Positions 11,150 to 21,754 of a stretch of 64,000 bases of DNA are shown here, piece by piece. Where the stretch lies: assembly GCA_036365145.1 (NCBI GenBank), contig JAEOAD010000048.1, positions 13,750,501 through 13,814,500 of the forward strand, given 5' to 3'. Within the stretch, counting starts at the first letter, position 1, and every line of letters begins with the position of its first letter. The translations under genes were made by a program, and so were the position numbers. The notes below the pieces were generated by a model. It ran no database searches, was not told the origin of the DNA, and saw only the letters and a list, made by a program, of their open reading frames with translations. The DNA is from Orientallactaga sibirica. Lineage: Eukaryota > Chordata > Mammalia > Rodentia > Dipodidae.

Positions 11150-11350
11150 GCAGAATGTCACGGCGAACACAGGCTTCAGTGTTCGAGCCTCTTTGCTTCC
11201 CATCCCAGCCCTGCTCTGGTTTACTTTAGCCAGTGTAACCCATTTGTCTAACAGAATGACAGTGCCCAGCACAGGGTTAGCAAGAGACAGTGTGTGATTA
11301 GCACCTACCCCAATGCTTGGCTCACAGTAAACATGGATATTTAACTGTCA
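11150..11350 (+). mobile_element. MIR remnant
   Basis: GAATGACAGTGCCCAGCACA and CTTGGCTCACAGTAAAC resemble the MIR 3' half (GCCTGGCACATAGTAGG type), after a partial 5' half. Old and diverged. Confidence 0.5.
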
Positions 11351-12554
11351 GCCAACAGGAATGGAGGACAGAGAGTAATGATTTCCTCTGAGTGCCCACG
11401 CCTGTAAGCACCGTACTTCGACACTGGAGCCAGGTCTATGCTGTAAGCATCACAGTTTCTGATGACGTAGCATCAAACACTGTTGCATGGTTGCATTGGG
11501 AATTTTTACTGTGGCTTCCTTTGCTTGCCACAGTTGCAAACTTTGGCCTCATGCTGCTGCCCAGAGTACTCTGTCTGCCCAGACTTTTTGCTTGGCCCCG
11601 AGCTTGCTCTCTCTCCTCCCGGGCACCAGTTCCTGCACCTGGGCAGAAGTCCAGATGACTGTCCCTTCAGGACTCCAGCTAGAGAAGACCAGTCACAGAG
11701 AAGATTCTACCCAGCTGCAGAGTCTAATTTGGGTCATCTCACCTCCTCCCTCGCTATAACGTAATCCTCCCAAACTCAGTATAGATTTTTCGAGAAGAGT
11801 GGAGAGTCACAGCTCTTCCCCAGCATGGGACGCTACGCGTGTTTCTTCCTCATTGTTAAAGGCTGCAGAGCCATGAACCCGTCTCCTCCTCACACGTATT
11901 CCATCATCTACCAGAACAAGTGGATCAATTAGGAACAGAAGTGAGTGGGGAAACAACACATAGTTACTTACTGACTATGTCAGATCAAACCCCCCCGGGA
12001 ATGAGTGCAGACAGAGAAATTCCCTTCCTCCTGGCAAGTGCCCGCTTTCGACGGTTGTCTGTAAAGGTGAAGTAAGTATCAACACCTGTCACTACTGACC
12101 ACAAACGATTATCCTTCAGCGTCAATTGACTCACAACTGTCCAATGTCAGGTCATGTTGGCCATTCTGAGGCCAGCGTGCCTTAAGTGGGAGACTGTCTG
12201 GCCAAGGTGTTCTACCTCCCCTGATATCTGCCAGAGGGTGTCCTGGGAGCCTAGAGGTTGGACTCCTATTGCTAATTCAGCTTATGAGAGGCAGTGGGGC
12301 AGGAAAGAAAGCCCAGGGGAGGTGTGGTCGCCTTCCAGTCCCAGAGCTTCCCGGCGGTGGAGCCTCAGCCACGTTGGCCTCCCCGAGCTCGGGCTGTCCG
12401 TCTGGAAGATGGAAGATCACCTCATGCACCTCGTGGCTATGATAGCTTTGGGTCCCACCTGGAGGTGAGACCACACTCAACCTTCTGTACCTACGGGCTC
12501 TGTGCCCACAGATTCAGCCAACCCCCGAATTAGAATTGTTTAAAAGAGCATTGC

Positions 12555-12795
12555 GGGGCTGGAGAGATGGCTTAGCAGTTAAGGGTTTGCCTGCAAAGCC
12601 AAAGGATCCCGGTTCAGTTCTCCAGGACCCAGGTAAGCCAGATGCACAAGGGGGTGTATGCGTCTAGAGTTCGTATGCAGTGGCTGGAGGCCCTGGTGCT
12701 CCCATGTTTTCTCTCTCTCCCTCCTCTCAAATAAATAAATAAATTATATATATATATACACACACACATACACACACACATATATATATTTTAGA
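12555..12795 (+). mobile_element. B2-like SINE with AT/CA tail expansion
   Basis: Flanks AAAAGAGCATTG and AAAAGGGCATTG form a target-site duplication. The tail has grown into (TA)n(CA)n(TA)n at 12745-12790. Confidence 0.93.
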
Positions 12796-13055
12796 AAAAG
12801 GGCATTGTAGCCATGCTGAACATGTAGACTTCACTTTCATTCCCTAAATAATACTGTAGCACAACAATCGGCACAGCACCTCGACTGTTTTAGGTATGAT
12901 TGGTTACGACTTAATGTCTGCAGAGGGACTTTGTAGGAGTTATGCAAACACTGTCCTGTTTTATCCAAGGGACTTGAGCATGAGTAGTGGGTCCTCGAAC
13001 CAACTCCCCAAGAACATTGAGGGTCAAATGTATTATCACGTCAAAACACTAATGT

Positions 13056-13249
13056 GGGCTGGAGAGATGGCTTAGCGGCCTGCAAGGCTGAAGGACTCCG
13101 ATTCAATTCCCCAGTACCCATGAAAGCTGGGTGGGCAGGATGGCACACATGCCTTGAGTTCGTTTGCAGTGGCTCAAAGCCCTGGTTCACCCATTCTCTC
13201 TATCTGCCTCTCTCTCAAATAAATAAATAAAAATAAAACCTTTAAAAAA
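13056..13249 (+). mobile_element. B2-like SINE, short deletion in the head
   Basis: The head jumps from GATGGCTTAGCGG to CCTGCAAGGCTGAAGG and so lacks the TTAAGGCGCTTG part. The B-box region is intact as ATTCAATTCCCC. Confidence 0.88.
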
Positions 13250-13372
13250 ACTAGGAAAGGGACTACATGGAAAAAGAAGAGGGTTCACTGGAATTGGGCG
13301 GGGTGGGGGATATGAGAAGGGATTATGATAAATTACAGCATGTTCATGTATCAAAATTCTCAATAAAGATAG
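13250..13372 (+). mobile_element. LINE-1 3' tail remnant
   Basis: GGGATATGAGAAGGGATTATG and ATGTTCATGTATCAAAATTC...AATAAAGAT match the end of rodent LINE-1 3' UTRs and resemble 35200-35310. Confidence 0.55.
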
Positions 13373-13500
13373 GAGGATTTCTGTGAGCTTGAAGCCAGCA
13401 GCGAACTACAGAGTGAGTTCAAGGTCAGCCCAGACTGGAGTGAGACCCTACCTCAAAAAAAAACAAAAAAAAGGAAAAACAAACAGACAAATAAAAAAAC
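13373..13500 (+). mobile_element. B1 SINE, 5'-truncated
   Basis: Only the right part remains: GTGAGCTTGAAGCCAGC, then GTTCAAGGTCAGCCCAGAC and GAGTGAGACCCTACCTC with an A/C-rich tail. Confidence 0.85.
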
Positions 13501-14863
13501 CAGCAAAAAACAACCTAATGCCACCAGTCCTTTCTGTTTTCTAAAGATATATTACAAATATGAATTTTGTAAATTTGCAAGTAATTTCCTGTCTCTGAAT
13601 GCCTTTAGTTTCTACCCTTAAGCTTCTGTTTTGCCTCCATTTTGAGAAATGTAATCTACTTGCATTTAGATTAGAATCAAATCTCATAATTTCTCATTTT
13701 AGGTCCACGCAAATCAGCTCTTTTCAGTGTGAAAACTGTACTGAGTTTTTTTTCTTTCAGGCTTCGCTCTGGGCTGATTCTTTGCTTCAGGGGATTAATT
13801 TAATGGTGAGGTGGGAGCAGGTCCTATACACACTTCCATCTTTCTTCCTAGCTGGCTTCTGGCTGCCAGCCTTTGATCTCATCTGGAGGGATTCGGGGGA
13901 GGCATCTTTCACACTGTACTTGTCTCACGGCATAACCCAGGCCCCAGGTGCCCTGTCAGGCAGCTTCTCTGGCCTCATTCTTCTTAGTAAGGTACATTTC
14001 ATGACAGTAGCAGAAAACAGACCTACCTATTCTCCTTCAATCCTGACTCGTTTCTGTCTAACTGAAGGTGGACGGGAAGGCTGGAGATTAGCTCGGCTCA
14101 GTCTCACTGACTTTTCTCAAATCTCCTCGTGCCTTTCATTTCACTCTCAAGCTGAGCTCCATGGCCACCCCAGAGTGAAAGGTGCCTGTGTGCCTATCAG
14201 CCATGTCACAGGAGAGTCAGGGAATGCTCTGAACACTGCTTATTGCAAACCAACACCTCACGCTAGCCTGCCTCAGAGGCAATCTGCTCCCATGAAGATG
14301 TGAGGAACTCTAACTTACTCTACTTAACTCTACTGTCTTCCTGGGAGACTTTAAATGAAAAAGACCCAAAGAACCATTAACAAAAGAACTATTACATGCA
14401 GTGACATCTGATTGCTTTGTAGGGTCTATCAGAGCACTCATCTTTCATTCTGATGCTGGTAAGTTTTTTGACTTTGTCTCACAGTGGGTTCATCAATTTT
14501 ATAGGTCATTAAAAAAAAACCCAGCTTTTAGTTTCATTGACTCTCCCTGTATTTTCTGTTTTTAATTTTGTAGGAATGACCTGTGAGAATATAATACTAG
14601 AGTGAACTATGGAAAATAACTGTGGGAACACTTCTTACAGAATTCACACATAACTTTTCTGAGACAACTTCCGTCGAATGCTTTTTCTGCTACGTTGCTG
14701 TCTTGTAATTTGCCCTCAAGCTAATCTTACAACCATGAATCAGCCTGCTTAGAACACTGTAATCAGATTTACTATTCTTCTGATTGCCTTTACCCTGAAC
14801 AACATAGAGGATCATTATTGAATTAATATTGATTAATAATGAATGTCAGCAGAGGCCGATTGA
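13501..14863. other. Intronic stretch with an open frame judged non-coding
   Basis: A plus-strand frame of 234 codons runs at 13599-14303. It shows no recognisable domain, no clear Kozak or splice context and low sequence order. The host gene is on the other strand. AT-rich from 14300. Confidence 0.5.
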
Positions 14864-15216
14864 GGGCTGGAGAGATGGCTCAGTGGTTAAGATGCTTATC
14901 TGTGAAGCCTAAGGACCTAGGTTTGATTCCCTAGTACCCAAGCAAGCCAGATGAACAGGGTGGTGCATGAGTCTGGAGTTCGTTTGCAGTGGCTGGAGGC
15001 CCTGGCCTGCCCATTGTCTCTCTCTGCCCTTTCCTTCCCCTTCCTTCCTTCCTTCCTTCCTTCCTTCCTTCCTTCCTTCCTTCCTTCCTTCCTTCCTTCC
15101 CTCCCTCCCTCCCTCCCTCCCCCTCCCTCCCCCTTCCTTCCTTCCTTCCTTCCTTCCTTCCTTCCTTCCTTCCTTCCTTCCTTCCTTCTTCTCTCTCTCT
15201 CTCAAATAAATAAATA
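14864..15216 (+). mobile_element. B2-like SINE with a large CTTC expansion
   Basis: The body is normal up to GCCCATTGTCTCTCTCTGCCC. The CT tract has become about 155 bp of (CTTC)n and (CCCT)n at 15034-15191. The tail is CAAATAAATAAATAG. Confidence 0.95.
15034..15191. repeat. (CTTC)n/(CCCT)n microsatellite
   Basis: A pure pyrimidine run that grew from the SINE CT tract. Open frames reading Pro-Ser-Phe-Leu on one strand and Lys-Glu-Gly-Arg on the other are repeat artefacts. Confidence 0.97.
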
Positions 15217-15286
15217 GAGATGCTGATTGAACTTAACCCATACTCTTTGCTCCTCAGTGACCTGGTTGTACTTTTGACCCAGAACA

Positions 15287-15288
<2 letters not shown>

Positions 15289-15327
<39 letters not shown>
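15289..15327. repeat. (GT)n microsatellite
   Basis: About 19 GT units, followed by an imperfect ACATGTGCATGCATG alternation. Confidence 0.97.
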
Positions 15328-15328
<1 letters not shown>

Positions 15329-15344
15329 ATGTGCATGCATGTGT

Positions 15345-16439
15345 GTGTTCTGGGTCAGCAAAGTTCACTAGTCTTACCCCTAAGTGCCTTCCTTTGAGCA
15401 AATGTTTAAAGAACCTTTTAGAGTTAAAGTTCCCTGTCCCTCACTCATGTGTTACCTGTCCTTTGCCCACATAATGTTGATTCCTCATGTATTGCTGTTT
15501 TGGGCTGTTTAATAAAAAACCAGTGAGTGTCTGTCAGCAGGAGCAGCAGCCACAGGAACACCACCAGCATGGGCAGCAGCAGAAGCCAGGGCTTGTGCTT
15601 GGTTACGCAAATCCCAGAGTTAGCTGTCTTTCTCTCAGGATCTGCTCTAAGTCACTCGTTCTCAGTGCTTTCATCAGCCATGTGTCCGTGCATTTCCCCC
15701 TGCTTACTGCAAATGGCAAAGGTTGTTATTGTGGTTGGGAGTGGCACTAAGATATAGGCATAAACGTAAATATTTAAAAAGCAATTTGAAAACCTGTCCA
15801 GTTATTGTAATAATAGTAGTAGGTTTCTCCCCAGGACCCAGGACCTCCCTGCCACAGGCTTTTCACTAGGTTTTCAGTGCCAAACGTGAATTCCCTGCTA
15901 GGGAGCCAGCCTTAAATTCAATCAGAAAGTGGTTGGTTGCCTCCACAACAGTCATGCCACCATTGTACCCATGGGCATATCTTGGCCTGGCAGGTCCATT
16001 GTGGATTTAAAAATATGGTTTATTGATGACTTTTCCCCTCACACCTTCTGGCACGATGAAAGCTAGCCAACAGGAAGGAAGCTCGAGGCTCAGTTCCAGC
16101 TTGATTTCTCTACATCCTGCCACTGAAGCATGCGGTGTTTTTAGCATTAGAATTTGATCATCGAATTTGGTGGGCAGCCAAGATGTGTAAACTTAACTTT
16201 TAGAATCAATATCTGATCAGCATAAATGGAATATGGAAAACAGCATTATGGGTGCCTCAACATGCTACCTTTTTTTTTTTTTGACAGATTTCAATGTTTT
16301 CTATCTTTAGTCTTCATCACTTTGGTTATGTTATGCATTGGCTTAGTTTTCTTTGAGTGTATCTTACTAGAGGTTCATAGAAACTGAATCTGTAGGTGCA
16401 TGTCTTTGACTGAATTTGAGTTTTCAATCATTTTCTCTA
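15345..16439. other. Intronic stretch with a CAG-rich patch
   Basis: CAGCAGGAGCAGCAGCC and GGGCAGCAGCAG lie at 15536-15590. Frames through them are short and show no exon signals. The rest is unremarkable. Confidence 0.5.
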
Positions 16440-16462
16440 AATATATATATATATATATATAT
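16440..16462. repeat. (TA)n microsatellite
   Basis: About 12 TA units at the A-tail end of the neighbouring minus-strand B1. Confidence 0.95.
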
Positions 16463-16612
16463 ATTTTGGTTTTTCGAGGTAGGGTTTCACTCTAGTCTAG
16501 GCTGACCTGGAATTCACTCTGTCTTCTCAGGGTGGCCTTGAACTCATGGCAATCCTCCTACCTCTGCCTCCCGAGTGCTGGGATTAAAGGCATGCGCCAC
16601 CACGCCCAGCTC
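16463..16612 (-). mobile_element. B1 SINE
   Basis: Full-length: TTTTTCGAGGTAGGGTTTCAC at the left, CTGCCTCCCGAGTGCTGGGA in the middle and CACCACGCCCAGCTC at the right. Confidence 0.95.
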
Positions 16613-16799
16613 AACTGTGAAATGATTATCATCATCAAGCTAATTAAGATACTCGTCACTTCACACAGCTATCTTTTGTTTGTGTGTATTTAGTGAGAAC
16701 ACGTTAGATCTCTCTTAGAAAAGTCCAAGCATGCCCTGTAGAATTATTAACTATAGCCACTGTGGTTTACGTTAGTCTTCAGAATTTATCTGCAGAGTC

Positions 16800-16975
16800 T
16801 CAAGGCTCCTGCTTACTGACCATGGCACCTCAGGCAAGTCACAACCTCTCTCCTATTTATTTATCTGGAATATGAGAATATCAGTGGCTCTCCTGTCCTC
16901 TTAGCCATGCTGGGAGGATCAAATGAAGCACTTTTCAAGTCTTATATGGCTATTTAACAGGAAATGTCTTGAGAG
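16800..16975 (+). mobile_element. MIR remnant
   Basis: ACCTCAGGCAAGTCACAACC, CTATTTATTTATCTGGAATATG and GGAGGATCAAATGAAGCAC follow the MIR core order (CTTGGGCAAGT...CATCTGTAAAATGG...GGATTAAATGA). Confidence 0.7.
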
Positions 16976-17139
16976 AGGCCCTGTGTAGTTTCCATTCTAT
17001 TATTCTAAGACCTAGCAGGTGTTTGAAAAATATGCGATGAGTGAAATAATAAACAAGATTTTATTTGCATTGTCTACAAAAAGGGATCCAAAAACCTACA
17101 CCGTGGCTCCACAGTAACCACTAGTAACTCCATTGAGGA

Positions 17140-17249
17140 GGATCCTCAGTGGACTGGGGGTGGGGGAGAGGATTGGAGAGTATAACCTGATGGGAACGTG
17201 ACCAACATTCAATAGGTTCATACAATAAATTTATAGTCAATGAAAGAGA
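17140..17249 (+). mobile_element. LINE-1-like 3' tail remnant
   Basis: GGGGAGAGGATTGGAGAG, GATGGGAACGTGACC and TCATACAATAAATTTATAG resemble the tail at 9850-9945. Confidence 0.45.
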
Positions 17250-17452
17250 GGGCTGGAGAGATGGCTTAGTGGTTAAGGCACTTGCCTTTGAAGCCTAAGG
17301 ACCTAGGTTCAATCCCCGCCCCCAGTAAGCCACATGCACAAGGTGACATACGTGCCTGGAGTTCGTTTGCAATGCCTAGAGGCCTTGGTGTAGCCATTCT
17401 CTCTTTGTCTCTCCAATAAATGAATAAAATCTTAAAAAATAATTTAAAAAAG
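17250..17452 (+). mobile_element. B2-like SINE
   Basis: Head GGGCTGGAGAGATGGCTTAG is intact. The B-box area is GGTTCAATCCCCGCCCCC, and the CT tract is short before CAATAAATGAATAAA. Confidence 0.93.
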
Positions 17453-17786
17453 AGAGTGTGAAGATCAAAAGAGATTTAAAAAACCATAAAGGGCCCAGCA
17501 GTGCCCAGACTCATCAGGCAGTTATGATTATCTTTCCGTTAAACCTTGGTAGCTTTTATAGTGCATCTTTGAGTTTGATGACTCAACATGACTGAACAGC
17601 ACCCTCATATGTAAGTCACTGTGCTACAACAGAGCCAGCGCCTCCTCTGTGCGTCTCATGTCCTCTTTGTGCTTTTCTTGGACAATGGACCCCTTCCTCA
17701 CTGCGCAGTGCTTATTCTCATCCAGATGATCTTGTTCTCTTCTGAAGTCAGCTTTGTCTGAAATTAACACATAGCTCTTTTCTTTT

Positions 17787-17940
17787 TTTGTTTGTTTCTT
17801 TTTGAGGTAGGGTTTCACTCCACCCCGGGCTGATCTGGAACTCACTATGTAGTCTCAAGGAGGCCTTGAACTCATGGAGATCCTCCTATCTCTGCCTACC
17901 GAGTGCTGGGATTAAAAGCGTGTGCCACCACCCCCAACAC
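17787..17940 (-). mobile_element. B1 SINE
   Basis: TTTTTGAGGTAGGGTTTCACTC through GAGTGCTGGGATTAAAAGCG to CCACCACCCCCAACAC. It abuts the next SINE. Confidence 0.93.
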
Positions 17941-17941
17941 A

Positions 17942-17942
17942 C

Positions 17943-17995
<53 letters not shown>

Positions 17996-18148
17996 GGGAG
18001 AAGATGAGTGCCCTCTAGACACTGCATATAAACTTCAGACACATGCGCCACTTTGTATATCTGGCTTTACATGGGCACTGGGGAATTGAACTCTGGTTGT
18101 TAGGCTCTACAGGCAAGCGCCTTAATTGGTGAGCCCTTTCTTCAGTTC
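17942..18148 (-). mobile_element. B2-like SINE with GA expansion
   Basis: A GA run at 17948-18000 precedes the body. The head is altered to GTGAGCCCTTTCTTCAGTTCC. Confidence 0.9.
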
Positions 18149-18440
18149 CAATTCTGGCTCTTTGTGATTAGTATCACAGTCTATCTTTCTCCATCCTTTA
18201 AGTTTACATGTTATTTTAATATTTAAATTAAGATTCTTATAGGCAACATATAATTGGGCTCATAAAAAATCATTTCCAACCTCTATCTTTTACTGGTGTT
18301 TAAACCATTCACATTTACGGTCAGTATGAATATAGTTGGATTAACATCGACTACTCCCCCTTTCCCTACCCTGCTTCTTGTTTTTAAAGCAAGTATAGAA
18401 TCCGGGCTATGGATGTCTTTCAAATGGAAATAAAAATTGG

Positions 18441-18606
18441 GAGCCCGGCGTGGTGGCGCACGCCTTTAATCCCAGCACTCGGGAGGCAGAGGTAGGAGGA
18501 TCGCTGAGAGTTCGAGGCCACCCTGAGACTACGTAGTGAATTCCAGGTCAGCCTGGACCAGAGTGAGACCCTACCTTGCAAAACAAAAACAAAAACAAAA
18601 ACAAAA
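18441..18606 (+). mobile_element. B1 SINE, near-consensus
   Basis: GCCCGGCGTGGTGGCGCACG, AGGAGGATCGCTGAGAGTTC and GAGTGAGACCCTACCTTGC with a (CAAAAA)n tail. Its retained CpG suggest it is relatively young. Confidence 0.97.
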
Positions 18607-18703
18607 AATTGGGAAAGCACCATTGAAGAAAAGTTTGAGAAATAATGTCATCTTGAATCCATTTTATTAGCACATCATCGTGTAATATAATTTCACTACT
18701 TTA

Positions 18704-18825
18704 GGATTTTTTTTGAGGTGGGGGGGTCTCACTCTAGCCCAGGCTGGCCTCTAACTCACAGCAATCATCATACCCCAGCCTCCTAAATGCTGGGATTAAA
18801 GGCGTGTGCCACCATGCCCGGCTTT
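18704..18825 (-). mobile_element. B1 SINE with internal deletion
   Basis: TTTTTTGAGGTGGGGGGGTC to CACCATGCCCGGCTTTAC. It is shorter than a full B1 because the GGAATTCACTATGTAG block is missing. Confidence 0.9.
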
Positions 18826-19246
18826 ACTTTAGGATTTTTAAATGTTTTCTCTTTTTATTCCTAGTAGGGCAGAAGTGATGCGCTTTTATTCTCCTCAGTG
18901 AATAAATCACAGGGACAGATCGTTTTGACTGTGGGCTCATGCCACATCCAATTGCTTTTGTGAATTACATTATGGGCACCCTGCTTACAATGTCCCTCGT
19001 CAATCTTATTCTTGCTATCTTAGTGATTTGACTGTGAGGAACCAAATGAAAAATGACAGGAGCTGTGTATGTTTAATTTCAAACCTAGTTGCAACTAAGT
19101 TTGTGAAATGAACTGGTCTGTTGGTGCATATTACTGAACAAGGAGGTGGCTACTGAGACTTGGTTTCTGTACAATTCCTCAGAATTGAAGGTAATGTTTT
19201 GATTGTCTATAAAAAGGGAGCACAGCATTTCACTTCCAGACTGTGC

Positions 19247-19260
19247 CCTCTAGGTGGCGC
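19247..19260 (+). promoter_or_regulatory. CTCF-like core (one mismatch)
   Basis: CCTCTAGGTGGCGC fits CCASYAGRKGGCRS except for T at position 3. It lies outside recognised repeats. Confidence 0.5.
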
Positions 19261-19331
19261 CGCAGCCACTTTCTCATAAAGGAAGCTGGAAAATCTGGCT
19301 CTCCCTTTTTCTTTTACAGATACTCCTCAAT

Positions 19332-19345
19332 CCACCAAGTGGCAG
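19332..19345 (+). promoter_or_regulatory. CTCF-like core (one mismatch)
   Basis: CCACCAAGTGGCAG fits CCASYAGRKGGCRS except for A at position 7. It is 85 bp downstream of the previous motif and in the same orientation. Confidence 0.4.
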
Positions 19346-19647
19346 CTAGGTACCTCTCAGTCTTTTAATCCTTTTCATCTACTGTCTGGCATGGGAACTG
19401 AGCTCCCTTTTCAGAAAGCCCGCCCTCATTTGGCTGCCCCGAGGTGGAGCTTCTCTGCTTCCCTGGCTTTCCGCCCCATCTGCTGTCTCCTTTGGGGACC
19501 TGCCCTGCCCTGGCTCCTACAGGAGAAGCACAGATGTTTTCCAAGACACCGTCTCATGTCTTCTTCGCTCATCTGTGTACACTTTCCTGTCGACCTCCTA
19601 CCTTCGTATGTCACTTCTATGTAAACAACTCAGGCTAGCTTCTCTGG

Positions 19648-19689
19648 ACTTTGTTTATTTGAGAGAGAGAAGGAGGCAGATAGAGAGAA

Positions 19690-19720
<31 letters not shown>

Positions 19721-19869
19721 ATGGGTGCACCAGGGTCTCTAGCTACTGGAAATGAACTCCAGACGCATGCACCACCTTGTGCATGTGGCTTTACAGCGGT
19801 CTTAGGGAATCGACCACCATCATCAGGTTTTGCAGGCAAGTGCCTTAATTGCTGAGCCATCTCTCCAAC
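19648..19869 (-). mobile_element. B2-like SINE
   Basis: GA tract at 19664-19722. The body AATGGGTGCACCAGGG and the head GCTGAGCCATCTCTCCAACCC are clear. Confidence 0.95.
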
Positions 19870-19885
19870 CCCTGTTTGACTTCTT

Positions 19886-20381
19886 TTTTAAAAAAATATT
19901 TTTATTGGGCTGGAGAGATGGTTTAGCACTTAAGTACTTGCCTGTGAAGCCTAAGGACCCTGGTTTGAAGCTTGATTCCCTAGGACCTACATAAGCCAGG
20001 TGCACAAGATGGCACATGCATCTGGAGTTTGTTTGTAGTGGCTGGAGGCCCTGGTGTGCCCATTCTCTCTCTACCTCCTTCTCTCTCTGTTTATCACTCT
20101 CAAATAAATATATAAAAATAAACAAAAATTAAAAAATATGTATTTTTATTTTTATTTATATATTTGAGAGAGAGACACAGAGATAGGCAGGGAGAGAGAG
20201 AGAGAGAAAGAGAGAGGGAGAGCGAGAGAGAATGGGCGTGTCAGGGCCTCCAGCCATTGCAAAGGAACTCCAGATGCTTGCACCCCCTTGTGCATCTGGC
20301 TTACATGGGTCCTGGGGAGTCGAACCTGGGTCCTTTGGCTTTGCAGGCAAGCGTCTTAACCGCTAAGCCATCTCTCCAGCC
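19886..20381 (-). mobile_element. B2-like SINE carrying another SINE in its tail
   Basis: CCTGTTTGACTTCTTT (19870-19885) and CCTGTATGACTTCTTT (20382-20397) flank the whole unit. The minus-strand SINE proper is 20150-20381, and its A-rich tail holds the plus-strand copy at 19907. Confidence 0.9.
19907..20135 (+). mobile_element. B2-like SINE, nested
   Basis: AAAAATATTTTTATT before it and AAAAATATGTATTTTTATT after it look like its own target-site duplication within the tail of the outer SINE. Confidence 0.92.
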
Positions 20382-20397
20382 TCCTGTATGACTTCTT

Positions 20398-20793
20398 TAT
20401 GGACACTCCAATGTCATAAAGAGTCATGGAAATCAACATGGGATTCATGCCAGTCCTGGAGGGACACTAACTAACCACAGTACACGCAGCTTAGTAGAAA
20501 CCATATATGAAGTACTTCCAGAGACACACTGAGATGTCTGGAGGGGATGAGAGAAACCAGAACCACCCCCAACCCTATCCCCAGAATGAGGGGTGACTTT
20601 CTAGCCCGAATTTAAAAAGGCTACCTAAGAGAGAAGTCTATGTTTAGAGAAATGCCCATTCCTACAGGTGTTGCTTTATGTTCCCGTAGATATTGCATTT
20701 TCAGTGGTGCATAAAGCACAGAAGCCAGATGTTTCCTAAAGGGGACCCACGACCCCTTTCAACATGTCTGAGCTCTGCAGACATAATTCCTAA
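20398..20793. other. Intronic stretch, nothing recognised
   Basis: Unique-looking sequence; no exon or repeat signal. Confidence 0.5.
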
Positions 20794-20999
20794 GTTTTTA
20801 TTTATTTGAGAGAGAGAGAAGCGTATGTGTGTGGGGGTTGGGGAAGAATGGGTACACAAGGGCCTCCAGTTACTGCAGATGAACTCCAGATGCATGAGCC
20901 ACCTTGTGCATCTGGTTTTATGTGGGTACTGGGGAATCAAACCTGGGTCCTTTGGCTTTACAGGCAAGTGCCTTAACCACTAAGCCATCTTTCCAGCCC
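20794..20999 (-). mobile_element. B2-like SINE
   Basis: The GA tract is mixed with GTATGTGTGTGG. Head CTAAGCCATCTTTCCAGCCCC. Confidence 0.92.
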
Positions 21000-21067
21000 C
21001 CTAGTTCTGTGTTTTTCACATAGGTGTTGCTGAAGCTGAGGACTAGGATAGTGGATCATCTTTTCAT

Positions 21068-21178
21068 TTACTTTTTGAGACAGAGTCTCATGGGTCCCAG
21101 GCTGGCCTTGAACTTAAACTCCTGATCCTTCTGCTTCTAGTTGTTGGGATTATGGGCATGCACCAAGTGGTGATTTGA
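21068..21178 (-). mobile_element. Old B1-related SINE
   Basis: TTTTTGAGACAGAGTCTCAT, CCAGGCTGGCCTTGAAC and GTTGGGATTATGGGCATGC fit an older B1 than the other copies here. Confidence 0.75.
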
Positions 21179-21334
21179 ACTAAAAAATATCCTTCCTAGC
21201 CTCGTGTTTGCTTGATCACCAGCTAGCAGCATTGTGGAGGAAGATTTTTAGAGCTATTGGGAGGTGGAGCCCTGATAGCAGAAGTGTGTCAGTGGGGACA
21301 GGCCTTGGGTTTTTATCCAATTATTTTCAATTTC

Positions 21335-21556
21335 AATTTAATTTTATTTTAGAGAGGGCAGTTGAGAGAGAATTAGCATGCAAGAGCCTCAGCCACCGCA
21401 TTCAAACTCCAGATGCTTGCGCCACCTAGTGAACATGTGCAACCTTGCTCTTGCCTCACCTTTGTGTGTCTGGCTTATATGGGATCTGGAGAGTGGAACA
21501 TGGGTCCTTAGGCTTTGCAGGCAAGCACCTTAACTGCTAAGCCATCTCTCCAGCCC
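21335..21556 (-). mobile_element. B2-like SINE, long variant with CTCF-like core
   Basis: The extra CACCTAGTGAACATG...CTCACCT segment is present. Head GCTAAGCCATCTCTCCAGCCC. The GA run is very short. Confidence 0.93.
21419..21432 (-). promoter_or_regulatory. CTCF-like core in a SINE (one mismatch)
   Basis: The minus strand reads TCACTAGGTGGCGC, one mismatch (position 1) from CCASYAGRKGGCRS. Confidence 0.4.
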
Positions 21557-21754
21557 ATGATCTTGGGGTTTTGTAGTACAGCCCAGCTTGCCTCACTGAG
21601 CTTGCTCTTGCTACTTTCTCTTGGCATGTTCTCTTCACCATGATGAAATTTCCTTTCAAAACCATAAGGCAGAAATGAATCCTTTCCTTCTATAAGCTGG
21701 TTCTGGTTGGGGGTTTTGTCTTAGCAGTGACAAAAGGTATCTGCCATCATAGCA

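Larger units (their letters stand above)
9946..12541. other. SINE-poor interval of about 2.6 kb
   Basis: No B2-like SINE, B1 or LTR is seen. It contains the 46-bp tandem duplication at 10761 and a likely MIR at about 11150-11350. A GC-rich patch at 12290-12420 has several CpG, but no exon-like splice signals were found. Confidence 0.6.
17510..18420 (-). mobile_element. LINE-1 ORF2 remnant, interrupted by B1 and a B2-like SINE
   Basis: About 17510-17780 and 18150-18420 read as antisense ORF2. Examples are CAGCTTTGTCTGAAATTAACAC and TTAAACCATTCACATTTACGG, typical of the ORF2 region antisense to ...CATTTA. The SINEs at 17781-18149 sit between. No intact frame. Confidence 0.6.
18826..19646. other. 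Intronic stretch holding two CTCF-like motifs
   Basis: Repeat-free to the eye; the two motifs near 19250 and 19340 are listed separately. Confidence 0.55.
21185..21750 (+). mobile_element. MaLR LTR interrupted by a long-variant SINE
   Basis: Left part has ATTGGGAGGTGGAGCC. Right part has CCATGATGAAATTTCC, AACCATAAGGCAGAAATGAA and ATCCTTTCCTTC, the MaLR order. The SINE at 21335 lies between, so the LTR is older than that SINE. Confidence 0.65.

Noticed and set aside
12277..12480. GC-rich frame as a possible first exon
   Set aside because: Few CpG, no TATA or clear initiator, and no known protein. Kept only as a candidate regulatory patch.
13599..14303. Plus-strand 234-codon open frame
   Set aside because: No recognisable domain, no supporting splice or promoter context, and the protein looks like random intron translation.
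15289..15340. CRISPR-like or satellite array from repeated motifs
   Set aside because: These are simple microsatellites in a mammalian genome with no spacers.
14909..15401. Open frames of up to 156 codons around the CTTC and GT repeats
   Set aside because: They are microsatellite and SINE translation.
15527..15600. CAG-rich stretch as a possible polyglutamine or polyserine exon
   Set aside because: Short, no matching splice pair, and no gene expected on that strand.
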